NCBI GenBank assembly: GCA_963666475.2
Contig: CAXXJM010000001.1
Span: 682,001 to 746,000 of the forward strand
Reading direction: 5' to 3'
Source: JBFHIZ01 sp963666475
GTDB lineage: Bacteria > Bacillota > Clostridia > Lachnospirales > Lachnospiraceae
Length of the DNA stretch: 64,000 nt
Shown here: in pieces, positions 35,503 to 44,367 of the stretch
Layout: every line of letters begins with the position of its first letter
Numbering within the stretch: the stretch's first letter is position 1
The notes under the pieces: generated by a model
Told to the model about the DNA's origin: nothing
Seen by the model: the letters and a program-made list of their open reading frames with translations, nothing else
The model's database searches: none
Translations under genes and position numbers: made by a program

Positions 35503-37296
35503 TTAGATCTTGTATTTTCCTAAATCTACCTGGAACTCTTTAATCATATGGTCAAATACTTCAATCTGAGTTGTCAGTGCATGAATATGTTCAATATACA
35601 ATGCAACATTTGAGTTTGCTTCCTGGGTAGCTGCTGAATTTTCTTCTGCGCTTGCTGCCAGATTTTGTGTATTGTCAAACACGGATCCTAATTGATCAGA
35701 TTCTTTTAATAGATCCTGTGATGTCTTGATCATCAAATCAGAAACCAATTTCAGACGTTCATTTGATTTCGCAGATACATCAACTGCATTTTTCAGATTA
35801 TTATTTTCATTTTCAAGAACTTCATATTGCTTATCAATTCCTGAAACAACAATTCCAATGCTATTTACAAATCCTGTTAAGCTAGTGTTGATCTGGTCAA
35901 CCGCCGCATTTGTTTCTTCTGAAAGCTTACGAACTTCCTCTGCGACAACTGAAAATCCTCTTCCAGCTTCTCCAGCTCTTGCAGCTTCAATAGACGCATT
36001 GAGTGCAAGCAAGTTGATCTGACCTGCAATACCAGAAACGATTGATACAATTTGAACCATATCGTCTGCTTGATTTTTCATGTCCGTACTTTGGCCTTTA
36101 ATTTCGCTGAAATTCACAAGAACATCATTGATCTCTTTTGCTGAGTATGTAACCTTATGGAAACTGTTTTCAATTTCTCCTACCGCATTTTCAATTTTAA
36201 CTTTATTCTCTTCACTCTCTTCTGATACATTGTTCAAATTTGAGATGGAGTTGTTTAAAATATCCACTACTTTTTCGGTATCTTCCGCCTGAGACACTGC
36301 AGCAATCGCTACTTGATCCAAAACTCCGATAATGTCGTTTGAAGTAGTCTGCATGGTTTTCGCAATTCTAGAAACACCATTATTAAAGGTATACATTTCG
36401 TCAACGATCGCATTGAAATCAATAAAGTCTTTTTGTACACTTCGTTTCAATACATTGATGTTCTCCATCAAAGTCTCATATTCATCACTAGAACGAATAT
36501 AAGATGACTCAACAAAATCTCCATTGGTCAGTCTTGTCAGCTCATTAAGAATCATTCTCTGTGGTCTTCTAAACAACATACCAGAAAACATAGAAACTGC
36601 GAGTGTGACAGCGGACAAAATTCCTGCCCTCAACACATCATCAAGCATAATAAAACTAGTCGCGCCGATAACCACTGTGCTAAGCAATCCTGCCTTGATA
36701 AAGGACTGTTTGATAAATCCAAGAGATAAAATCTGACTAATACGATATTTTTTAATCGTTTGAATTTCATTTTCAAAAGTAATTTTGAATACGGAAGATC
36801 CTTGTTGTTTTTCAACCAATTCAACATTCAAATTCTCATGAAAGAAATTTCCCACACCTTTTAACAATCCCATAAGATAATCTTCTAGTCCTCGTTTTGA
36901 ACGATATGTAAAAAGAATCTGGTGAGAAGAAATTGGTTTTACATCTAAGATCGGAGGAGTCGCTCCACTAAATCGTTTCATAACAATCACATGAACATCA
37001 TTCATAGATTTTAGAAACTGATACGCAGATTCATGACGAAAAAATCCAGGATAATTGGAACTAAATGTCTTGATATTCTCTTGTCCCATTGTTCCCCAGA
37101 TTTCTTGATGATTTTTCCCAACAGCGTTTCCGATTCGATCAACCAAACCAGTTGCCGTCTTATCTGGAACATCATCTAAGGGGGAGAATATTTTGTCTAC
37201 CTCTAAATTGTGAAACTTCAATGATTCATTTACTACATCGTCACCAAATAACTTTCTTGATGACTCTAACCAAGATGATACAACCGTACCTTTCAT
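35503..37296 (-). CDS. H-NOX heme sensor chemotaxis receptor
   Basis: A 597-residue receptor. Residues 1-185 are an H-NOX domain: proximal heme ligand His102 (NDVHVIV), Pro115, the propionate-binding motif Tyr131-Ser133-Arg135 (YRSKR), and the distal pocket Trp9, Asn74 and Tyr140. These fall at the same numbers as in the O2-binding Caldanaerobacter (Thermoanaerobacter) tengcongensis H-NOX. Two membrane helices follow (about 200-255), then a MCP signalling domain with tip QINLLALNASIEAARAGEAGRGFSVVAEEVRKLSEET. Strong GGAGG RBS. The plan matches Tar4H-type receptors. It should steer the cell away from or along O2. Confidence 0.95.
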   Translation of the reverse strand: MKGTVVSSWLESSRKLFGDDVVNESLKFHNLEVDKIFSPLDDVPDKTATGLVDRIGNAVGKNHQEIWGTMGQENIKTFSSNYPGFFRHESAYQFLKSMNDVHVIVMKRFSGATPPILDVKPISSHQILFTYRSKRGLEDYLMGLLKGVGNFFHENLNVELVEKQQGSSVFKITFENEIQTIKKYRISQILSLGFIKQSFIKAGLLSTVVIGATSFIMLDDVLRAGILSAVTLAVSMFSGMLFRRPQRMILNELTRLTNGDFVESSYIRSSDEYETLMENINVLKRSVQKDFIDFNAIVDEMYTFNNGVSRIAKTMQTTSNDIIGVLDQVAIAAVSQAEDTEKVVDILNNSISNLNNVSEESEENKVKIENAVGEIENSFHKVTYSAKEINDVLVNFSEIKGQSTDMKNQADDMVQIVSIVSGIAGQINLLALNASIEAARAGEAGRGFSVVAEEVRKLSEETNAAVDQINTSLTGFVNSIGIVVSGIDKQYEVLENENNNLKNAVDVSAKSNERLKLVSDLMIKTSQDLLKESDQLGSVFDNTQNLAASAEENSAATQEANSNVALYIEHIHALTTQIEVFDHMIKEFQVDLGKYKI

Positions 37297-37399
37297 TATA
37301 CTTCCTCCTTAACAGAAAATAGGTTTCTATTTAAAAATTTTACCATACATAAGTATTGATTACAATTTAAATCGAGAACATCGCTAGTTTCTTTCGTCG

Positions 37400-38128
37400 C
37401 TAGTGTCTTTCGTCCCAATTTTCATACTTCTCGCAGAATCTAGCGGCGAACGCTGGTTCTTCATCTGCAGCATATAAATGTGAGATATCACCAAAAGCAC
37501 TCGTGCGAAAATAAGCAATTCCTTCTTCTCGTTCCTCTGTAACAATCGTAGTAACAGAAGTCGGTGCAGCACAGAAACCATGCCATAATAACATTGGTGA
37601 AATTCCAGTTAGATGCGATAACATCACACAAAGAACCCCAAAATGACAAAACAAAACAATAGTATCATCATTTGCTTTTTCCGCACGATAGTATTCTTTT
37701 TCGCGTACATATCCATGCTTTCTTAAAAGCTGATCAAATCCTTCGACTATTTTCTGAAACTCTTCATCAATCGCCCCGTCTTTTATACAAGGAACTTCAA
37801 TCCATTGATTTCGATCATAAAATTCAGGAAATGCTGTCCAATCCTTTGGTTTCCAATCCCAACAATTCATTCTAGATTCACCGGTTACCGGATTTGTGAT
37901 TGGAGAAACAAATTCACGGAGCCATTCCATTGTTTGGGCTGTTCTTCCGAGTCTATTTAATGTTACAGATGCGGTATCCCTTGCTCTACCTAAAGGGGAT
38001 ACATAGAAATCAGAGACTGATATTTTTTCTATTTTATCTGCCAAAAATTCTGCTTCCTTCCATCCTTTTTCGGTTAACGAATCAATGGAATAATCAGGAT
38101 CTCCATGTCTTATAATTAATAATTTCAT
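37400..38128 (-). CDS. Histidine phosphatase family protein
   Basis: A 242-residue phosphoglycerate-mutase-like phosphatase. The phospho-histidine motif is LLIIRHGDPDYS, with SPLGRARDTA and the second catalytic histidine in VLFCHFGVLCVML. The ATG at 38128 follows AGAAAGG; a longer frame starts at an ATG with no suitable site. The substrate is unknown: the family ranges from sugar phosphates to nucleotides and cobalamin intermediates. It lies 35 nt after the threonine aldolase gene on the same strand. Confidence 0.85.
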   Translation of the reverse strand: MKLLIIRHGDPDYSIDSLTEKGWKEAEFLADKIEKISVSDFYVSPLGRARDTASVTLNRLGRTAQTMEWLREFVSPITNPVTGESRMNCWDWKPKDWTAFPEFYDRNQWIEVPCIKDGAIDEEFQKIVEGFDQLLRKHGYVREKEYYRAEKANDDTIVLFCHFGVLCVMLSHLTGISPMLLWHGFCAAPTSVTTIVTEEREEGIAYFRTSAFGDISHLYAADEEPAFAARFCEKYENWDERH

Positions 38129-38163
38129 TTTAAAACCTTTCTTAACCATGCTGAATGCTTGGG

Positions 38164-39201
38164 TTACATATTTGCATCAAGTTCTTTGAAAAAAGAATCG
38201 ATATCTTCTTCTTTTGTAGCCCAACTGGTTACAAAACGATATACATTTCGATGCTCATCAAGTTTTTCCCAAAAACCAAAAGACGCAATTTTGCTTAATT
38301 TCTTGTATTCTTCTTCATCTAGAATCACAAATTGTTGATTGGTATAAGAATCATAGCAAAGCTGCAACTCTCTGTCCATAAATCCATCTTTTAATTTTTC
38401 TGCGGCCTTCACAGCGTTGCTTGCGATACTTTGATATAATGAGTCCGTAAATAGCACATCAAATTGAATTCCTAACATACGCCCCTTTGCTAAAACAGAT
38501 CCCTCTTGCTTCATTATCGAAAAAAAGTCTCGAACCATTTGGGGTTTGGTAAAGACAATAGCTTCACCAAAAAATGCACCGACCTTTGTCCCACCGATAT
38601 AAAAAACGTCCGTTAGTGCAGCGATATCAGAAAGAGTCACATCCGTCTGTGACGAAACAAGCCCATATCCTAGTCTTGCCCCATCCATGAATAGATACAT
38701 TTCAAACTCATCACAAACTTTTCGAAGCTCTGATAATTCATCTTTAGAATAGAGTGTTCCATACTCCGATGGTTGCGAAATATATACCATACCGGGACGT
38801 ACCGTATGTAGCTTGCTCGGATCTTCCTGATATGCGATCGCGGCTTTTCTTACCTGATCTGCTGAAATTTTACCCATTTTCATAGGCAGCTCCATGACTT
38901 TATGTCCCGTATTTTCAATTGCTCCTGCTTCATGAACACTAATGTGTCCAGTATCCGGTGCTAAAACCCCTTCATATGAACGCAACAGCGATTTTACAAC
39001 TAATGCATTTGTTTGCGTTCCACCTACCGCAAAGAAAACCTCAGCATTCGGGCACTTACATGCTTTTTTTATTTTATCTTTTGCTCGTTTGGAATAGGAA
39101 TCTTCTCCATATCCAACCGTTTTTTCCATATTTGTGTCAACCAAGGCTGCCACAATTTTTTCGTGTGCACCTTCCATATAATCACTATCGAAATAATACA
39201 T
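38164..39201 (-). CDS. ltaE: Low-specificity L-threonine aldolase
   Basis: A 345-residue PLP enzyme (beta-eliminating lyase family) that splits threonine or allo-threonine into glycine and acetaldehyde. YYFDSDYMEGAHEKI at the start, FMDGARLGYGL and the PLP lysine in FYIGGTKVGAFFGEA are characteristic. The ATG at 39201 has GGAG 8 nt upstream. Some members of this branch act on other beta-hydroxy amino acids. It begins a two-gene unit with the phosphatase and is divergent from the GGDEF gene. Confidence 0.88.
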   Translation of the reverse strand: MYYFDSDYMEGAHEKIVAALVDTNMEKTVGYGEDSYSKRAKDKIKKACKCPNAEVFFAVGGTQTNALVVKSLLRSYEGVLAPDTGHISVHEAGAIENTGHKVMELPMKMGKISADQVRKAAIAYQEDPSKLHTVRPGMVYISQPSEYGTLYSKDELSELRKVCDEFEMYLFMDGARLGYGLVSSQTDVTLSDIAALTDVFYIGGTKVGAFFGEAIVFTKPQMVRDFFSIMKQEGSVLAKGRMLGIQFDVLFTDSLYQSIASNAVKAAEKLKDGFMDRELQLCYDSYTNQQFVILDEEEYKKLSKIASFGFWEKLDEHRNVYRFVTSWATKEEDIDSFFKELDANM

Positions 39202-39441
39202 GATCAACTCTCCAATCTTCTCATCTCAAATACACTCTGTTTTTCATTATATCAAGTTTTTGTCGAATTACAATAAATCAGATAAAATAACAACATACTG
39301 TCGCGAGAGTTACTTTTGAACAAATTTATGTTAATCAAGTTTTAATTGTGTTATAATTTAAATATATACACTTAGTTAACTGACACAAAGACGTTTTCAA
39401 ATTTCAATTCTAACATTTCTTTGCTTTTGGGAGGAAAAATA

Positions 39442-40860
39442 ATGAATAACAAGCAACAAGCAAACGAAAAAATAAGTTATCAAACACGAACGACCTCAAA
39501 TTTGCATTTGAAAAACTCTTCTGCGCAAAGTCGTTTATTTTCGGTCGCCATTTTCTTCATCTTCCTTTCCTTTTCTATCTTTTTATCCATTTTTGTTGGT
39601 TCTATATACCAAAAAGACGAGGAAATATATGTACAAAATCGCTATATCTTTTTTTTGACCGAACTGGAAAAATACTTATCACAGAGCATTGATATTGCAA
39701 AAGGTTATGAAGCCTTTTATTTATCTTCCGAATACGTAAGTCCGAATGAATCAAACGAATTCTTGACGAATTTAAGTGCCCCTTATAAAGACTACATCGA
39801 TTATATCGTCATTGCAAAGGAATATCAGATTGATTATATCTTCTCCAATAACTCTGACAATCAGCCCTTTGTTCCTGAGCATTTTGAAACATTAATAAAT
39901 AATATCACTTATGTTTATGATCAGTCCAAAGCATCCTATATGGGTCCTTACCAGCTTGAAACTGGAGCAACCGTTTATATAGCAAGTATTCCACTTACTA
40001 ATATGCACACAAATCTATGCTTTGGAAGTGCACATATTATTTTCAATACAGAACATCTCAATGAAATCATCACAAGTCTAGCTGAAAAATACAATTTGGA
40101 AATCGTTGTATATAATGCATCCGATACCATATCTCCAATCATTGGATCAAATCTGACAATGTCAAAGAATCCTTATGTATTTGAAGGAAGCAATACGTTT
40201 TCATGGAAAATTTATGCAACAACAACGGACCCAATTCGACATACTACGTTAATTCAAATTTTAGTTTTTTCCATAGGTCTATGTGTAAGTGTTCTTTCAG
40301 CGATTACATATCTCGTCAATAAGGAATCCAAGTATCAACTTACATATGCGACCACGCATGACCCTTTAACAACACTATATAACCGTAGATATTTGGAAAC
40401 CGTGCAACAAACACTTTTGCAAAACCCGTTAAAAAATCGTCCTTCCTACGGTCTACTGCACATAGATATAGACGATTTTAAAATAATCAATGATACATTA
40501 GGGCATCAGGTCGGTGACCAAATTTTAGTTGAAGTAAGTCGCGTCTTGAAATCCATTACAAGAACACATGACCTGGTATTTCGAATCGGCGGGGATGAAT
40601 TTTTGATTGTTATACCTGACATCACGACTGCACTCGAACTTGTTGAAATGAGAAAGCGTTTAGAACACGATTTTGAAGAAAACTTTCAATATCAACAATT
40701 CCCGTCTTTTTCAGGATTAAGCATGGGCATTGCATTGTACACGAAGGATTCAAAAGACTTTGACTCTGTAATGCGTATGGCAGACGCTGATATGTATAAT
40801 GTAAAACGAATTCGAAAGGCTTTACGATCTCACAACATGACACCATCCACAAAAAAATGA
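39442..40860 (+). CDS. Diguanylate cyclase with extracytoplasmic sensor
   Basis: A 472-residue membrane protein that makes c-di-GMP from GTP. A membrane helix at about 35-58 is followed by an extracytoplasmic sensor (about 60-265, Cache-like), a second helix (about 270-290) and a GGDEF domain (about 305-465). The active site is intact (RIGGDEFLIV), and the inhibitory I-site RTHD lies five residues before it, so product inhibition is expected. The ATG at 39442 has GGGAGG upstream. A TATAAT at 39352-39357 is the likely -10. It is followed by a second GGDEF gene. Confidence 0.92.
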   Translation: MNNKQQANEKISYQTRTTSNLHLKNSSAQSRLFSVAIFFIFLSFSIFLSIFVGSIYQKDEEIYVQNRYIFFLTELEKYLSQSIDIAKGYEAFYLSSEYVSPNESNEFLTNLSAPYKDYIDYIVIAKEYQIDYIFSNNSDNQPFVPEHFETLINNITYVYDQSKASYMGPYQLETGATVYIASIPLTNMHTNLCFGSAHIIFNTEHLNEIITSLAEKYNLEIVVYNASDTISPIIGSNLTMSKNPYVFEGSNTFSWKIYATTTDPIRHTTLIQILVFSIGLCVSVLSAITYLVNKESKYQLTYATTHDPLTTLYNRRYLETVQQTLLQNPLKNRPSYGLLHIDIDDFKIINDTLGHQVGDQILVEVSRVLKSITRTHDLVFRIGGDEFLIVIPDITTALELVEMRKRLEHDFEENFQYQQFPSFSGLSMGIALYTKDSKDFDSVMRMADADMYNVKRIRKALRSHNMTPSTKK

Positions 40861-40905
40861 TATAATATCCCTAAATATTATGAAGCACTATATATGTTTT
40901 TGTGA

Positions 40906-40911
40906 TACAAT
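40906..40911 (+). promoter_or_regulatory. Extended -10 before the second GGDEF gene
   Basis: TGATACAAT gives an extended -10 (TACAAT with TG one base upstream); the -35 region (AAGCAC at 17 bp) is poor. It would let the second GGDEF gene be expressed independently of the first. Confidence 0.45.
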
Positions 40912-40953
40912 ATAGGAAATAGGTACTACTCAGATCAAGGAGTGAATTGGATA

Positions 40954-42891
40954 ATGAACAAAAAACTTTATGGGGATAAAGATATACGTGTGATTGCTCT
41001 CTGCATGACCAAATTCTATGACAAAGAACAAGAACGTTTTGCACATGCTTTCATTGAAGAAAGCAAAAAAAACAATGTAAAAGTCTTTGTATTTGCTAGT
41101 ATGTCTGAGTTATCCGTCAACGAAAAAATTCCTGTTGCAGAAGAAAAGATATTTTCACTCTTTTGCCCAGAAGAATTTGATGCAGTTGTAATTATGACTG
41201 AAACATTTAAGAACAAAAAAATTGCACGTGAACTGGCCGATCGTGTTCTTGCCTCAAATGTACCGGTTATCTCCTTTATGTCAAAATTAGAACGTTGTAT
41301 TAATATCACCTTTAGTTTTGGAGATTCTTTTGAGAAAATCGTTCGTCACGTAGTTGAAGAACATCATGTTACCAATTTTCATTTTCTTGCTGGATTTGAA
41401 AACAACCCCTTTTCGCAAGTGCGAATCGACAGTTTTAAAAAGGTATTAGCAGAATATCATATTCCATTTGACGATCAAAATATCGGATATGGGGACTTTT
41501 GGGAGGCTCCCACAAGGAAAGTTATTCAAAACTGGATCAGGCGTGACAAAACACTTCCAGAAGCAATTGTATGTGCAAACGATGCGATGGCTATTGCTGC
41601 AATTCGAGAACTCAAAAAATTCAACATAAAAGTTCCAGATGATATTATCGTGACTGGATTTGATGGAATCGATTTGGAGCGTTATATTGTTCCAAGACTT
41701 ACTACGGCTGAATACGATTTGCAAGAAGTCATCCAACTGATCTTCCACGAATTTGACCAGATCATTCAAAAAAATCCCGATTATTCGCCAGGAAGAACCA
41801 TTGAACATATTATGGATTTTGAAATGCGTGTTGGAGGTTCTTGTGGATGTGTTTACCAGACTGGAAGCGACGCAAACGAAAAAATCATTGATATGGTCGA
41901 ACAACAAACTCTCGAACAAGGCTTCGATCATGAAATGTATGAAATGACTCTTTCTCTCAACAATTTAGCAGATATTCATACCATCATTGAAAAACTTCCC
42001 GATTATTTAAAGACAACCGATTTTAAAAATATCTGGATATGTTTTAACGATGATATTTTAACAGACCAAATGGATTTTTCTTATCGAATGATCCCGAGCC
42101 ATCGATTGCGCGATGTTTCAGGTTATTCCGACTATCTCCTATGTGCATTGCATAAATCTCATGGGGAATATCAAGAAGGTCTAAAATTCAGCAGACGATC
42201 ATTGTTACCGAACTTCCAAAAAGTGATCCATGATTCAGACTGTATTTATTTCATTCCTTTGAATTTTCATAGTACAACACTTGGTTATATTGCAGTAGAA
42301 CGAGATTTTGAGGCTATCTCTATACAAAACCTTCAGAGTTTTATTCGAAGTATCAACCAGGTACTTGAAAATGCCAGAAATCATAGTGAAAAAGAAAATC
42401 TATATACCAGAGACTCACTTACCACGCTTTACAATCGACGTGGATTTTATAAATATGTTAATTTATGTTTGGATTATGCGGTTGATAAAGACGTGCCTCT
42501 TACCATTATTTCAGTAGACATGGATGGACTCAAGCAAATCAATGATCAGTATGGGCATATGGAAGGTGATTTTGTAATTCGAATGTTCAGTGGTTTTATG
42601 CTGGCGGTCGCAGCTCCAGAAGATGTATTATCAAGATTTGGTGGCGATGAATTCATCTTTGCATTCGCAAGTGAAGATACAGCAGAAAAATCAAAAAAAA
42701 TCATGAATAGTATCAAACGTAAAATGGATGATTTTAACTATTCGAATGAAAAAGATTATAAGATTGGAGCAAGCTTTGGTATCTTCACAAGTAAAGTAAC
42801 CAACGAAACGACGCTTGATTATTTTATAAAAAACGCGGATGAAAAAATGTATCATGAAAAAGCAAACCATAAAAAAGGGACCCTTTTGTAG
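40954..42891 (+). CDS. Cytoplasmic diguanylate cyclase with LacI-like ligand-binding domain
   Basis: A 645-residue protein without membrane helices. Residues about 5-285 are a LacI/GalR-type sugar-binding fold (Peripla_BP_3) lacking the DNA-binding helix-turn-helix: FHFLAGFENNPFSQVRIDSFKKVL and AIVCANDAMAIAAIRELKKFNIKVPDDIIVTGFDG are typical. A middle, possibly GAF-like part (about 310-465) leads to a GGDEF domain with intact SRFGGDEFIFAF. The I-site position reads APED, so RxxD feedback inhibition should be absent. The ligand may be an intracellular sugar. The stop overlaps a strong terminator. Confidence 0.88.
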   Translation: MNKKLYGDKDIRVIALCMTKFYDKEQERFAHAFIEESKKNNVKVFVFASMSELSVNEKIPVAEEKIFSLFCPEEFDAVVIMTETFKNKKIARELADRVLASNVPVISFMSKLERCINITFSFGDSFEKIVRHVVEEHHVTNFHFLAGFENNPFSQVRIDSFKKVLAEYHIPFDDQNIGYGDFWEAPTRKVIQNWIRRDKTLPEAIVCANDAMAIAAIRELKKFNIKVPDDIIVTGFDGIDLERYIVPRLTTAEYDLQEVIQLIFHEFDQIIQKNPDYSPGRTIEHIMDFEMRVGGSCGCVYQTGSDANEKIIDMVEQQTLEQGFDHEMYEMTLSLNNLADIHTIIEKLPDYLKTTDFKNIWICFNDDILTDQMDFSYRMIPSHRLRDVSGYSDYLLCALHKSHGEYQEGLKFSRRSLLPNFQKVIHDSDCIYFIPLNFHSTTLGYIAVERDFEAISIQNLQSFIRSINQVLENARNHSEKENLYTRDSLTTLYNRRGFYKYVNLCLDYAVDKDVPLTIISVDMDGLKQINDQYGHMEGDFVIRMFSGFMLAVAAPEDVLSRFGGDEFIFAFASEDTAEKSKKIMNSIKRKMDDFNYSNEKDYKIGASFGIFTSKVTNETTLDYFIKNADEKMYHEKANHKKGTLL

Positions 42892-43111
42892 GTCCCTTTT
42901 ATCTCTTTGGAATAACGCATCCAATTTTGCGGAAGTATGCTCTTTTACTTCATATCCTATTTTTTGAGATTTTCACTTTTTGAAACGTATTTCAAAGTTT
43001 GAATTTTTACTCTTATTTCAAAATAGGGAAAGGGGTTTTAAATCCTTTCGGCTTAAGGTTTGGGGATAAAAAAGATTTACAAACTTCTTTGAGAATGTAT
43101 CTCTTCTTTAT
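42868..43111 (-). ncRNA. Candidate non-coding RNA, copy 1 (stand-alone)
   Basis: A predicted minus-strand transcript of about 240 nt. Its start is set by the extended -10 TGCTATAAT (43118-43126) and its end by the GGGACC hairpin with T6 at 42868-42900. It shares blocks in order with copy 2: AAAGA...TCTTTT at the 5' end, AAGAG-AAAAATTC, AAAAAGT, AAAAGAGCA, and the hairpin. No open frame has a ribosome site. On its own strand the next sequence is antisense to the GGDEF gene, so it would be a free RNA. Inferred from sequence only. Confidence 0.45.
42873..42900. terminator. GGGACC bidirectional terminator, copy 1
   Basis: AAAAGGGACC / GGTCCCTTTT with an 8-nt loop. It overlaps the stop codon of the GGDEF gene (plus) and has T-runs on both sides. 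The same hairpin, with one loop change, is at 49918-49947. Confidence 0.88.
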
Positions 43112-43117
43112 AAAAAC

Positions 43118-43126
43118 ATTATAGCA
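43118..43126 (-). promoter_or_regulatory. Extended -10 of candidate ncRNA copy 1
   Basis: Minus strand TGCTATAAT, an extended -10; the -35 region is weak. It is 59 nt from the conserved upstream box. Confidence 0.5.
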
Positions 43127-43185
43127 CTCAGAAATCATCTGTATAGGTGCTTTTAAACCAAAGTTTTCCTTTGTTTTTTGGCTAC

Positions 43186-43208
43186 CATCACTTAATCCTT
43201 TTCGTAAT
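43186..43208 (-). promoter_or_regulatory. Conserved upstream box, copy 1
   Basis: 23-nt block (minus sense ATTACGAAAAG then ATTAAGTGATG plus one linking base) that differs from copy 2 at only two central positions. The spacing to the extended -10 is 59 nt in both copies while the DNA between has diverged, as expected for an activator or UP-type site. Confidence 0.5.
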
Positions 43209-43238
43209 CATCCCCAATTATATCAGTTTAATTATGTG

Positions 43239-44357
43239 CTATTTTAAATACGCTTCAATAAACACATTGGCTGTTGGGTAATGATTAACTTCCAATCCTA
43301 TCTTATCGTACTCAGTCAGATAGTTTGCAAGCAACGCATCAACCGAAACGGCAGTTGCCTGTAAATCCTCTGGATCATAACATGCAATCGCATCATATAA
43401 CGGAATATCAATAAATTCATTCAAATCATTTAACATTCCCTGCATCTGATAAAGACTCATAAGTGCAAGATGGTGGTCTCCCTGACCAGCGGCTACGTAC
43501 ATTTTATTTCTCCAGTTTGAAAACATCTCCTCATAAGTACCACCGATGGTATCCGCTGTCGCTTTCTCTTTATTATGGGATTCAACACAGGTTTTCTTCT
43601 CTTCGTTTAACTGTTCCAACAGCTGTTCGTAGGATTCATCTCCCACATAATCTTTGATAATCGCATCCGTTAAAGTTCTTACGCTTGAAAGAATTTGTTC
43701 ATTCTTTTTTGCCTGGACTATACGCATAATCATTTCTTTTAGCTTATCAGGCTTCAACTCCATATTTTCCATTTCATCAAATACGCGACGTATCCCAAAC
43801 TGAAAATATTTCTTATTCATCATCGCTACTGATTTTTCAACACAATCAATCACACATGCTGCCTGATATCTGACATCAGACATACTCGCCGTATTCACGC
43901 ACAAATCACATGCCCGAACTGCGCCTTTCATAAATTCTTTTACTTTAGAAACATCTTCTATAGAAAGTGGAGCTTCCAAAACATCTGTAACCTTTTTTCG
44001 CAATCGTTCCAATCGTTCTACATAGGACTCATCTGCAAAATAAACAACCATTGCATCCATCATTTTTGAAATGTAAGGATGTTCATAATTTGCATCTGCT
44101 TCTAAACTCTCCCAAGTCGTACAATACAAATCATGCCCCACTTCCAAGTCATCTTGAATAAACGTGCTAGATAACTGCCACCCAGCATCATCATTGATTA
44201 CAATCATAAGATCTAAATCCGACTTTTCATGAAGGTCTTCCGTTAAAAAAGAACCATACACCCCAATCATTGCCAAAGAACCAGGACACACTCGTTCTGC
44301 TTTTTCAATGATTGCTTCCATTATTTTGATATTTCTCCATTTCAAACGTTCGTACAT
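43239..44357 (-). CDS. Nucleotidyltransferase-fold protein
   Basis: A 372-residue protein. The N-terminal part (about 10-110) is a pol-beta-type nucleotidyltransferase domain with GVYGSFLTEDLHEKSDLDLMIVI, i.e. GSx(n)DxD with both metal-binding aspartates. The rest is helical, resembling the substrate- or kanamycin-nucleotidyltransferase-like C-terminal domains. The ATG at 44357 has GAGG 8 nt upstream and follows the rfbC stop by 10 nt, so it belongs to the rhamnose operon. The substrate is unknown; the operon suggests a sugar or lipid-linked intermediate, but that is inference. Confidence 0.75.
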   Translation of the reverse strand: MYERLKWRNIKIMEAIIEKAERVCPGSLAMIGVYGSFLTEDLHEKSDLDLMIVINDDAGWQLSSTFIQDDLEVGHDLYCTTWESLEADANYEHPYISKMMDAMVVYFADESYVERLERLRKKVTDVLEAPLSIEDVSKVKEFMKGAVRACDLCVNTASMSDVRYQAACVIDCVEKSVAMMNKKYFQFGIRRVFDEMENMELKPDKLKEMIMRIVQAKKNEQILSSVRTLTDAIIKDYVGDESYEQLLEQLNEEKKTCVESHNKEKATADTIGGTYEEMFSNWRNKMYVAAGQGDHHLALMSLYQMQGMLNDLNEFIDIPLYDAIACYDPEDLQATAVSVDALLANYLTEYDKIGLEVNHYPTANVFIEAYLK

Positions 44358-44367
44358 AAGCGTTACC

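Noticed and set aside
42901..43238. c-di-GMP riboswitch near the GGDEF genes
   Set aside because: No GEMM-type conserved core is visible, and the predicted RNA runs convergent to the GGDEF gene rather than upstream of it.
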